Positions 55,623 through 63,356 of a stretch of DNA of 64,000 nucleotides are shown here, one piece after another (positions within the stretch are counted from its first letter, which is position 1; every line of letters begins with the position of its first letter). The notes under the pieces are model-generated. The model ran no database searches and was not told where the DNA came from. It saw nothing but the letters and a program-made list of their open reading frames with translations. This DNA comes from CAZTTG01 sp964615935 (GTDB lineage: Bacteria > Planctomycetota > UBA1135 > GCA-002686595): positions 1 to 64,000 of the forward strand of contig CAZTTG010000019.1 of the NCBI GenBank assembly GCA_964615935.1. The letters run 5' to 3'. Both the position numbers and the translations under genes were made by a program.

Positions 55623-56804
55623 TCACAGCCACTCCCGCACGAGCCGCAGGGCGGCCACTGTCATCCCCGGGAGCTCTGCGAGGCTGCCGTCCCCCGCCAT
55701 GCCGCGGAGTTCCGCCTCCACGTGGCGCCAGGTGAACTTCCGGCTCCGCTTCGCGGCGAAGCGCCCGCGAGCCCACGTCTGGATGGCGAATCCCGCCCTC
55801 CCCAGCGAGGGCGGCTCCCGGCCGGCCAGGCGCTCGGCGAGCTCGTGGTGCTCGAGCAGGACCGCGACCTCGGCGTAGGCGGGGATGCGGCCGCTGAACA
55901 GCCGGCGCGGCATTCGAGCCGGCAGGCCGTGGCGTCGCAGCGCATCGTGGAAGCGAGCGTCCACGCGCGCGTAGTACCTCCCGTCTCCCGCGCCGGAGGG
56001 GCGCTGGCTCCGATAGAGCCGATGGTAGCCCTCGAGGTGCTGGGGCCAGTGGCGGCGGATGACGGCCAGGTAGGTCTCCATCTGAGCGCCCGGGCGAAGC
56101 GTGAGGCCGCCGAAGCACACGAAGTCGACGTCCGCCTCCCTGGCCTCGCCCACCAGGGCGTCGATCGCCTCGGGCGTATCGGAGATCCCCGGCAGGACGG
56201 GCATGGCCATCACGCCCGTTCCCAGTCCCCTCCGCCGGGCCTCGCGCAGCAGGCGCCAGCGCTCCTCCATGGGCGCCGCCTCGGGCTCGAACCGGCGGCG
56301 CACCTCCTCGTCGAGGGTCTGGATGCTGAACGAGAGGACCGCACCGCTTCGCTCGGCCACGCGTTCGAGCAGATCGAGGTCCCTCTCCACGAGCGCGGAC
56401 TTGGTGAGGACGTGCACGGGAAGCCGATGGCGCTCGGCGAGACCCAGCGCCCCGCGGGCGAGCTCGTACTTGCTCTCCAGTGGCTGGTACGCGTCGCTGA
56501 CCCCGCCTCCGAGGAAGACGAAGCCCGGCTCGCGCACACGGCCGAGCTCCTTGTCGAGGATCTCCAGCGCGTTCGTCTTCACGACGACGTCATGGGCGAA
56601 GTCACCCTCGACGTAGTACCGCTCGGCGCGCCCGTCGCAGTAGAGACAACCGTGCTGGCAGCCGCGGTAGAGGTTCATCCCGTACCGGCCGAGGAACCAC
56701 GGATCGGTGAAGCCGGGGATGCGCGTGATGGACCTGGCCTCCACCTCGCGCACAGTGACGGGCCGATCCGCGGACTCGGGCGTGTCGCCCGGTGAGCGGG
56801 ACAT
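55623..56804 (-). CDS. SPL-family radical SAM protein
   Basis: 393 residues from ATG at 56804. The cluster motif is YRGCQHGCLYCDGRAERYY. The C-x3-C-x2-C with following DGR and the strands VFLGGGVSDAYQPLESKYEL and VHVLTKSALVERDLDLLERV are typical of the spore-photoproduct-lyase-like group (Rv2578c type). LSFSIQTLDEEVRRRFEP and FVCFGGLTLRPGAQ support this. True spore DNA repair is unlikely outside spore formers; substrate unknown. No SPASM cysteines. Confidence 0.88.
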   Translation of the reverse strand: MSRSPGDTPESADRPVTVREVEARSITRIPGFTDPWFLGRYGMNLYRGCQHGCLYCDGRAERYYVEGDFAHDVVVKTNALEILDKELGRVREPGFVFLGGGVSDAYQPLESKYELARGALGLAERHRLPVHVLTKSALVERDLDLLERVAERSGAVLSFSIQTLDEEVRRRFEPEAAPMEERWRLLREARRRGLGTGVMAMPVLPGISDTPEAIDALVGEAREADVDFVCFGGLTLRPGAQMETYLAVIRRHWPQHLEGYHRLYRSQRPSGAGDGRYYARVDARFHDALRRHGLPARMPRRLFSGRIPAYAEVAVLLEHHELAERLAGREPPSLGRAGFAIQTWARGRFAAKRSRKFTWRHVEAELRGMAGDGSLAELPGMTVAALRLVREWL

Positions 56805-56945
56805 GCCATGAGGATAGCGCCGCTCACGTCCGGCAGCACGTCGAGGTCGGAAGCCGCGCGCTGAGTGCGCCTCCTCTGCTAGGGACTCGCTCGGGGCCGA
56901 TCTCGACACTCACCTCGCTCTGCAGCTCCGAAACCCCCCCTCGCC

Positions 56946-56962
56946 GGGGCTGGCGGGTGGGG
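56946..56962. repeat. Copy of dispersed GC-rich intergenic repeat
   Basis: 17 bases, GGGGCTGGCGGGTGGGG, match 55087-55103 with one mismatch. Intergenic, between the radical SAM gene and a membrane protein gene. Confidence 0.4.
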
Positions 56963-57002
56963 CCGCAGGCCGCGGGAGGGAGTGGGCGGGCCAGCACGCC
57001 AT

Positions 57003-57959
57003 CTATCGCGCAGCGGTGCGACGAGTGAACCGCCCTGCTATCTGTCCGAGCAGGAGAGCGACCACGGCGCCGAGAGCCGCCAAAAGGACAGGCCCGTAGC
57101 TCCGCATGACCGCTGGCTGGCTGGTCCATATTCCCGAGTTCTCGCAACTCACCGGACCGAAGAAGGCCGGGTCGAAGCCACCCCACCTCGACGTGGCTCG
57201 ATCCACGACCTCCATGCACGGACCGATAGCCACTGGCAAGATGAGAACGAGTGCAGGGGCAACCAGGTAGAGGGCGATGCGCAGCTTCGGCGCCCGTATG
57301 AGGCGTCCGAAGAAGGCAATGACGCAGAACATGATCCACAGCCATGCCGCGATCAGGGTGGTCCCCATTGGCACGGTGACCTCGCGCGCCAGGTGGCTGA
57401 CCCCACGCTCCACCTGCCAGGCGGCAATGGGTGTGAGCGTCTCGGGGAGCGGACCACCGAAACCCCATACGGCCAGTTCCCACAGGCGTCGGATGGGTTC
57501 GCCGCTCGCGCGGGAGGAGGGATTGTCTTCCGGGAGCACGATCTGAAGGAAGAGCGGCGCCACTCCGAGGGGGAGAGTCATGAACAGGTACACCCAGCCT
57601 CCGCCCCGAACCCGATAGCTCGGGCTGCCTTCGGGTGTGCCCTCGCTCAGCATCCGACGGACGGTCTCGGCATCGGTGCGCCAGGTGCAACAGAGCAGCG
57701 CGCCGGAGCCGAGAAACAAGCCGACCAGCGGCACCCGAGCCGACCAGAACAGGTGGACCCAGTCCCGGTGGTCAAGGCGATCGAGCAGGGCGAAGACGCA
57801 GGCACTCCCCCAGAGAACGACCAGGACGAGCTGAGCCAGGAACAGTGGCATCCGCGCCGAAGGACTCCCCCTCAGCACCTGCAGCGCCGCTGCCGCGCAG
57901 AAGAGGATCCCGAGGATGGTCAACGGCGCAAAGACAAGCATGCAGACGGTGACAATCAT
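57003..57959 (-). CDS. Multi-spanning membrane protein
   Basis: 318 residues with about seven membrane segments (for example LVFAPLTILGILFCAAAALQ, LFLAQLVLVVLWGSACVFAL, VPLVGLFLGSGALLCC, VYLFMTLPLGVAPLFLQIVL, LIAAWLWIMFCVIAFFGRLI, ALYLVAPALVLILPVAIG, VLLAALGAVVALLLGQIAG). A loop at about 150-200 is outside or inside the membrane. No family motif seen. Base use is less GC-rich than in the neighbours. Confidence 0.7.
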   Translation of the reverse strand: MIVTVCMLVFAPLTILGILFCAAAALQVLRGSPSARMPLFLAQLVLVVLWGSACVFALLDRLDHRDWVHLFWSARVPLVGLFLGSGALLCCTWRTDAETVRRMLSEGTPEGSPSYRVRGGGWVYLFMTLPLGVAPLFLQIVLPEDNPSSRASGEPIRRLWELAVWGFGGPLPETLTPIAAWQVERGVSHLAREVTVPMGTTLIAAWLWIMFCVIAFFGRLIRAPKLRIALYLVAPALVLILPVAIGPCMEVVDRATSRWGGFDPAFFGPVSCENSGIWTSQPAVMRSYGPVLLAALGAVVALLLGQIAGRFTRRTAAR

Positions 57960-58205
57960 CGGCTCATCCTCTGCCTGCCGTTGCTCACGCCCATCGCACC
58001 CTCCCCCACCGTGCTACACCGACATGAGCGGGAGCGCAAGGGGGTAGGCCCTGAAGAACGGGATGGCCAACATGACAGTCACCAGGTCCCCGCTCACCGC
58101 GATGAGAAGCTCGTGGTATTCTTGCGGTCGTGACGGTGGCGCCAGGACAGCACGCGGGTTGCGCACGACGTTCGACGGATGCAAGGCAATGAACGGAGGG
58201 CTCAC

Positions 58206-58811
58206 ATGGACGACGTTGACCTGAAGATGCTCGATCCGCAGACGGACCTGCCCTTGCTCGAGCGTTGGCTGCGGAGTTCGCACGTGGTCCGGTGGTGGGG
58301 GGCTCCGGACCCGCACGTGACGGCGCTGCCTCAGCGGCCGAGGGACACCCACGCCGTGATCACGGCGGGCGGCAGACCGGTCGGCTACCTGTGCTGGCAG
58401 AGACCGTCGCCGTCGGAATGCGAGGCGGCCGGACTCACGGATCTTCCTGAGGATCTGGTGGATGTCGACATCCTGATCGGAGAGCCAGAGCTCCTGGGCC
58501 GCGGGATAGGCCCGAGAGCACTGGCCCTGCTACTGGCGAGGCTGCATGGCGAGGGGGTGGGATTCGCCGGCCTGGGGACGTCGGCCTCGAATCGCGTGGC
58601 GATCAGAGCGTTCGAGAAGGCCGGATTCCGCCTGTTCAGAGACTTCGAGGATCCGGAGTTTGGACCGTGCAAGTACATGGTGGCACGACTACGTGGCGGG
58701 CCCATCCACGTATACGGACCGAACGGAACCCCCGTGGCGCGCTTCACGTCGATCTGGCGGCTCGAGGCCGACGACTGGCGCATCGTGCTGGACAAGGGCG
58801 ACGCTGATTGA
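58206..58811 (+). CDS. GNAT acetyltransferase with a DUF4440-like tail
   Basis: 201 residues from ATG at 58206, after GGAGGG. Residues 1-160 are a GNAT of the aminoglycoside 6'-N-acetyltransferase type: LERWLRSSHVVRWWG, VDVDILIGEPELLGRGIG (acetyl-CoA loop), NRVAIRAFEKAGFRLFRDFE and GPCKYMVAR. The last 35 residues (HVYGPNGTPVARFTSIWRLE, then ADDWRIVLDKGDAD) do not belong to GNAT. They look like the final strands of a DUF4440/SnoaL-like (NTF2) protein, so the gene seems a chimera. Drug modification cannot be claimed from sequence alone. Confidence 0.82.
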   Translation: MDDVDLKMLDPQTDLPLLERWLRSSHVVRWWGAPDPHVTALPQRPRDTHAVITAGGRPVGYLCWQRPSPSECEAAGLTDLPEDLVDVDILIGEPELLGRGIGPRALALLLARLHGEGVGFAGLGTSASNRVAIRAFEKAGFRLFRDFEDPEFGPCKYMVARLRGGPIHVYGPNGTPVARFTSIWRLEADDWRIVLDKGDAD

Positions 58812-58967
58812 GCCACGATCCGGGAGGGTCCGAACGCTCTGCCGATCCCCATCACTGACAACGCGCGAGCATGCAGCAGCGGCATGGACGGGATGAGCCC
58901 GTAGATGGCCAGGAATGGGCTGGAGAGCTCACTCGCGTGGCTCGGCGCTCGATGAGGTCCGTCCAGT

Positions 58968-60023
58968 TCAGGGCTGGATCGCGAACATCACCGCGTCGGT
59001 CAAGCTGGTCGTGCTCGGGCTCGCGGGATCGCGCGACCAGGTCTGGGCGAAGACCAGCACCCCGGCGATCAGAGCCGGGTCGAAGCCCCCCTGGATCCAG
59101 GCGTTGAAGTCGAACGCGAAGGTGCCCGAGCAGTCGTTCGGCGGGGGGTTGCCGCCGGAGCTCAGCACCGCCGTGCGTCTGAGCGGAGGTAGCACGCACA
59201 GGGTGCCGCCCTGGAAGGGCTTCATGGCAGGCGTGAAGCCGTAGAACAGGAGCAGGTTCTTGTTGTTGATCAGGTCGATGGCCCCCAGGTCGAAGGGACT
59301 GGGGCTGGTCGCGCTGGGGATGCCCGAGGAGGTCATCCGCGGGGTGCAACCCAGGCTGTTGACCTTGGGCCTGCAGTAGCTCAGCGGGTCGGGACTCAGC
59401 GTGATGCGCGCGTTGTCCAGCCCGATGTCCCACGTATTCCAGACGTGGAAGACGGTCGGGTCTCCATAGTAGAACGTCACCCGGGTCACGTTCTGGATGA
59501 CCGTATTCCAGGCCACGTCGGGATCGCTGCAGGCGCCCTGGTGGTACCAGCCCGGGGGAAGGACCGAGCTCTGCACGTCGATGGCGTAATCGAAGGTCTT
59601 CCAGCCCGTGCCGGGCTGCGGCACGGAGTCCGTCCCCAGGAAGTAGACCTCGCAATCATCGGGGGTGTAGTGCGGGGTTCCGTTGTCGTTGCGGAGTATC
59701 AGCGTCAGCTCGCGCTGGAACGCGATGGCAGTCGAATGCGTGATGAGGTCGACGCCGATCGCACTGACCCGCAGGGCGCGATAATCACCGGTGAAGATGG
59801 AGGAACCATCCGTGCGGGGTTGGGGCACGTAGTTACCCAGCCAGGGTTCGTGCAGCCAGTAGCCGGGGTTGCCCCCGGTGGACTCGATCCGGGTGCTGCC
59901 GGAGTTGAAGGTCCAACCGCCCATGTTCGTGCCGCCGTCGAAGGTATCGTGGATCGTCTGGGCGGCGCCGATGGTGGACAGTGCGCCCGCGACGAGGGGC
60001 ACGAGAATCCCGAGGATCTTCAT
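58968..60023 (-). CDS. Secreted protein with laminin-G-like N-terminus and four-cysteine C-terminal domain
   Basis: 351 residues. Signal peptide (ILGILVPLVAGALSTIGAA), then a region of about 180 residues that looks like an extracellular beta-sandwich (HDTFDGGTNMGGWTFNSGST, ELTLILRNDNGTPHYTPDD). The shared domain follows: SYCRPKVNSLGCTP, INNKNLLLFYGF, PFQGGTLCVLPP, NPPPNDCSG, DFNAWIQGG, TDAVMFAIQP. It is the close paralogue of the gene at the left edge of the window. Function unknown. Confidence 0.8.
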   Translation of the reverse strand: MKILGILVPLVAGALSTIGAAQTIHDTFDGGTNMGGWTFNSGSTRIESTGGNPGYWLHEPWLGNYVPQPRTDGSSIFTGDYRALRVSAIGVDLITHSTAIAFQRELTLILRNDNGTPHYTPDDCEVYFLGTDSVPQPGTGWKTFDYAIDVQSSVLPPGWYHQGACSDPDVAWNTVIQNVTRVTFYYGDPTVFHVWNTWDIGLDNARITLSPDPLSYCRPKVNSLGCTPRMTSSGIPSATSPSPFDLGAIDLINNKNLLLFYGFTPAMKPFQGGTLCVLPPLRRTAVLSSGGNPPPNDCSGTFAFDFNAWIQGGFDPALIAGVLVFAQTWSRDPASPSTTSLTDAVMFAIQP

Positions 60024-60108
60024 GTATCTTCCTTTGCCTGCCTGGCCGAGGGCCCGCGGGGAGGACGTCGCGGGCCGCGGTTCATCATAGCCCGCGGGCC
60101 GGAATCCG

Positions 60109-60286
60109 CTACACCGGCAGGTCGAAGCTCCCCAGGGTGAGGTACCCGCCGGGCGCCAGGCTTGAGCCGTCCGCGGCCAGGGCGTCGGCGCCGAGCTCCA
60201 GGCGGCGGTCCCGGCCGGCCCTCCTCGAGCAGCGGGGCGAGCCCCGGCCTGTGCCGTTCCTCCCAATTCCGGCCCGGCAGGGTCAC
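60109..60286 (-). pseudogene. Possible short frameshifted gene remnant
   Basis: A GTG at 60286 follows GGGGAG at good spacing and reads TLPGRNWEERHRPGLAPLLE. At about 60210 the sense moves to another frame and gives LELGADALAADGSSLAPGGY, then LTLGSFDLPV and a TAG stop at 60109-60111. That ending looks like a genuine protein C-terminus. Too short for a family call; it may be the worn end of a lost gene. It lies within the otherwise empty 60024-60374 gap. Confidence 0.25.
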
Positions 60287-60374
60287 GCGGGGCTCCCCGG
60301 TGGCTCAGCTCACGGATCGGCCCCCTGGACCGCTCGTCCCCCCGCGCGGGCCGGGTGATCCCGACCCATTCGCC

Positions 60375-61190
60375 CTACTCGCGGGTGAAGACGTCGAGGA
60401 AGCGCTCGCCGGTCGAGGGCATGTATCCCGCGCCGCAGGGCAGGCCCGGGCGCTGGCCCTCCCGGAGGGGCGCGCGCGGCGGGCGAACGCGAGGCCCGGC
60501 GGATCGCGCGAGGCGTCGCAGGCGCTCGAGGCGGTTCTCCGGGTCGGCCTCGAGAGCGGCGCGTTCGACCGCCGGTCCGGTTGCGCCCCGACCGTGGGCG
60601 GCGCGGTACTGTTCGAGGCGGCGCGCCAGCGCGGCGGGTTCGGGCAGCACGACGCCTCGGATCGAGCTCTCGAGGAGGCGCCGGCGCGCCCGCTCGCGGC
60701 TCGCCCGGCTCTCGGGGGACGCGTCGGGATCGGGAGGAGGGATCGGCGAGAGGTCCAGTGCCAGGATCGAGGGTCGATCCGTCTCGATCACCAGCGCCCA
60801 GGGCTCGGGCCGGCGATCCGAGGCCTCGGCTCCGGGGGCGCTGCCGAGGGCGGCTCCGATCGCGGCGTCGTACTCCTCCGGAAGCCCGCGCCGCAGCCCG
60901 TCGATCGGCGCGCAGAACACGTGGCAGAGCGCCAGGTCCGCGCGCATCTCGTCGGATCCGTCGCGCACGACCTCGTCGGCCCACGTCGGGTGCCGCCGCG
61001 CGCGCTCGGCCTCGTCCGCCGGGACGATGATCAGGAAGAGCGGCATGCCGTCGCGGCTCGCCTTGCGGAAGGCCGAGTAGATCGTCGGCCACGCCTTCGG
61101 CGAGGCCGAAGGGTCCTGGGCGAAGGCGGGGGCGGCGAGGCCCGCCAGGGCGAGGGCGGCGAGGCGGCGGAAGGCTCTGCGGGTGTGTAT
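60375..61190 (-). CDS. Exported protein, thioredoxin-like fold suspected, with apparent ATA start
   Basis: 271 residues if read from ATA at 61190. The first in-frame ATG (61046) would remove a clear signal peptide, HTRRAFRRLAALALAGLAAP then AFAQDPSASP. GAAGGAG lies seven bases before the ATA, so initiation there, or an ATG changed to ATA, fits best. After the signal, AWPTIYSAFRKASRDGMPLF and LIIVPADEAE resemble the first strand and helix of thioredoxin-like proteins, but no CxxC follows. The rest is Arg-rich and unrecognised (RASRERARRRLLESSIRGVV), ending GYMPSTGERFLDVFTRE. Confidence 0.55.
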   Translation of the reverse strand: MHTRRAFRRLAALALAGLAAPAFAQDPSASPKAWPTIYSAFRKASRDGMPLFLIIVPADEAERARRHPTWADEVVRDGSDEMRADLALCHVFCAPIDGLRRGLPEEYDAAIGAALGSAPGAEASDRRPEPWALVIETDRPSILALDLSPIPPPDPDASPESRASRERARRRLLESSIRGVVLPEPAALARRLEQYRAAHGRGATGPAVERAALEADPENRLERLRRLARSAGPRVRPPRAPLREGQRPGLPCGAGYMPSTGERFLDVFTRE

Positions 61191-61352
61191 GGATCGCTCC
61201 TTCCCCCCTAGGCCGGCCGGCGGAGGTCTCCTACACGCGTTGGCGGAGTTTCGAAGACTCCCCGCCCGGCCGCCGACCTGAGCGGCCTGGTGGCCCTGCC
61301 CCCTCGCCCTGTGCAGGCCAGCTCTTGGGCCCCTCCGCAGCGGCCGCCGTGT

Positions 61353-62153
61353 TCAGTCCTCGGGTCCGTCCGGCAGCACCCGGAGCTCGAGCACCAGCGG
61401 ACGGTGGTCCGAGACGAGAGGCTCGTCGAGGACGTCCATCCGGACCACCCTGAGACGCTCCGCCGGTCGGTAGAGGATGTAGTCGATCTCGGTCTTGGGA
61501 TCCCGTGAGTGGAACGTGAGGTGGTCCTCACCCTTGTCCGGATTCTCCCACTCCCTCCAGAGCAGGTCCATGACCGGGGAGTCGGGCCGCGAGTTGAAGT
61601 CGCCCGCGAGGATCACAGGTGTCGACTCCCGGGCGAAGAGAGCCATCACCTCGTTCGCCTGGGCGAGCCGTTGCTCCTCCGTGGCGTACAGGTGAATCCC
61701 GACGACGATCACCTCGCTCCCGTCCTCCATCCGCAGGCGCGCCGCCAGTGCGGATCGGGGCTCGGCGCCGGGGGGTAGGACGTGGTTCTCCGATGCAAGG
61801 ACAGGGAGGTGCGACAGCATCGCCATGCCGTATCGGCCGCCATCGTAGTCCATGAAGATCCCGAAGAGCGGCTCCATGCCGAGCCGTTCGCCTAGCCAGG
61901 CGGCCTGATCGATGTCGCCGGAGCGACCGCAGCGCTCATCGACCTCCTGGAGCGTCACGACGTCCGGCGCCACCGCCTCGATCACGGCTGCAGCCCGTTC
62001 GAGGTCCACCACGCCGTCGTTGCCGTGACCGTGCTTGATGTTGTAGGTCATGACGAGCAGTGTCGCGTCGTCCGACGGCGTGATGCTCCGGCATCCACCA
62101 ATCGTGGGACCCACCACGCACAGGAACAGCAGGTAGGAAGGAAGGAATCGCAT
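61353..62153 (-). CDS. Endonuclease/exonuclease/phosphatase-family lipoprotein
   Basis: 266 residues from ATG at 62153. A lipoprotein signal ends at Cys21 (LLFLCVVGPTIGGC). The EEP fold is complete: LLVMTYNIKHGHG, VVTLQEVDERCGRSG, GIHLYATEEQRL, VILAGDFNSRPDSPVMD and the catalytic end LVSDHRPLVLEL. Such proteins cleave phosphodiesters in nucleic acid, lipids or phosphoinositides; the substrate is open. In-frame sequence upstream of 62153 is a transposase remnant, so the longer frame should not be used as the start. Confidence 0.87.
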   Translation of the reverse strand: MRFLPSYLLFLCVVGPTIGGCRSITPSDDATLLVMTYNIKHGHGNDGVVDLERAAAVIEAVAPDVVTLQEVDERCGRSGDIDQAAWLGERLGMEPLFGIFMDYDGGRYGMAMLSHLPVLASENHVLPPGAEPRSALAARLRMEDGSEVIVVGIHLYATEEQRLAQANEVMALFARESTPVILAGDFNSRPDSPVMDLLWREWENPDKGEDHLTFHSRDPKTEIDYILYRPAERLRVVRMDVLDEPLVSDHRPLVLELRVLPDGPED

Positions 62154-62186
62154 GCTGGGCTCGGGGAACATCGTCGAGCCGGAGGA

Positions 62187-62276
62187 GGGTCTTGCCGCCA
62201 CCGCCCGGCTCGGGGCCACCTCCGCCTCGCGGGGTTTGTGGATGGTCTGCTCGGCTGTGTATCGCTTCCTCGGCAT
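62187..62276 (-). mobile_element. Remnant of an IS3-family OrfA transposase N-terminus
   Basis: The frame from ATG at 62276 reads MPRKRYTAEQTIHKPREAEV, then APSRA. This is very close to the start of IS3-group OrfA helix-turn-helix proteins, which typically run KRYTAEQIIHKLREAE. Two Leu/Ile positions are changed to Pro/Thr here, which would break the helix, and similarity fades after about 25 residues. No OrfB or terminal inverted repeats are seen. It runs in frame into the EEP gene. Confidence 0.6.
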
Positions 62277-62440
62277 GGCTGTCCTCCTGGGCCTCGGATC
62301 CTGACATTCGGGGTGGACCCGGTCCAGGGGGGCAGATCAAGCCACCGAGGGGGCGGCCGCCGAGTTCACTCTCAGTGAGATGAGCCTCATCGGCTGATCG
62401 TCCAGCTGATCGTCCAATGGGCAGGTCCTCTCGCCGTCGC

Positions 62441-63205
62441 TCACTGCACGCGGAGGACTACCTTGCGGACGTGCCGCTTGAACACGCGCATTCCACCCGC
62501 CTCGGAGACGACCCGCAGGATCGCGTCGGCGTCCCGCGCCACCACCCCGGAGAGCAGGGTGACGCCGGTTCCCCGGAAGGCCTCGGGCGCCAGCGGGGTG
62601 GATGCTCCCAGGAGGACCACCGCGCGGCAGCCGCGCGCGGCCTCGAGGAGCCCGTCGAGCGTGTGGTTGATGATCGCGGTCGACGAGATCAGCGCGAGGC
62701 TGCATCGCGGGAGGGCGGCGCAGGCCTCCTCGGCGGGCCGCAGCTCGCCCTGCGGCTCGCTCACGCGCTCGAAGATCGTCAGGGAGCGGACCCTCTCCCG
62801 CAGCCGCTCGACCAGCGGAGCGAAGAAGCCGACCATGGCCACATCGTCGCCGCCCCCCAGTTCGAGGTGGTCGAGGACGTCGCCCTCGATGTGCTCCTCC
62901 GAAGGGATGTTGGTGAGCGCGTTGGCGCAGGCCAGGCCCACCGCAGCGGCGATCGGGTTGGCCGAGGTGACCAGCGGCATCAGCTCGGAGACCCGGCGTC
63001 CGGCCAGCGGCCGGGCCTCCAGGTCGACGGTGCAGCCTCCCTCGGCGTCCCGGCGGAAGGTGTAGGCCAGACCCAGCCGGCCATCCGCGAGCAAGGCCGC
63101 GGAGTAGCCGAGCCCGATGCGCAGGTCGGCGACCTCTTCCGTCCCGGCGCGCTCGAGGGCCCGGGCCGCGATCCCGGCGGCGATTCCCGATCCGATCGTG
63201 GGCAT
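62441..63205 (-). CDS. DUF4213/DUF364-like protein
   Basis: 254 residues from ATG at 63205 (an upstream TTG is possible). N-terminal part: VADLRIGLGYSAALLADGRL and LACANALTNIPS, like DUF4213. C-terminal part: VAMVGFFAPLVERLRERV, LTIFERVSEPQGELRPAE, LALISSTAIINHTLDGLLEA and VVLLGASTPLAPEAFRGTGV, like DUF364, a Rossmann-like domain thought to bind or chelate metal. Cytoplasmic; enzyme role unproven. Confidence 0.75.
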   Translation of the reverse strand: MPTIGSGIAAGIAARALERAGTEEVADLRIGLGYSAALLADGRLGLAYTFRRDAEGGCTVDLEARPLAGRRVSELMPLVTSANPIAAAVGLACANALTNIPSEEHIEGDVLDHLELGGGDDVAMVGFFAPLVERLRERVRSLTIFERVSEPQGELRPAEEACAALPRCSLALISSTAIINHTLDGLLEAARGCRAVVLLGASTPLAPEAFRGTGVTLLSGVVARDADAILRVVSEAGGMRVFKRHVRKVVLRVQ

Positions 63206-63312
63206 GGGATGCGCGCGCTCTCCGAAGGCCGCGTGCAAGGCCCCAGTATCCCACAGATGCGCCGCGCCGCAAATCCGGACCGGCCCGCCCCCCACGGGGG
63301 GGCCGGCGGGAC

Positions 63313-63318
63313 TATACT
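63313..63318 (+). promoter_or_regulatory. Possible -10 element
   Basis: TATACT in GGACTATACTCG, 38 bases before the ATG at 63357, matching the context of the element at 45994. No -35 seen. Confidence 0.35.
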
Positions 63319-63356
63319 CGCAGGCCTCACCCATCGGTCGTTCCATGGAGGCCGAC

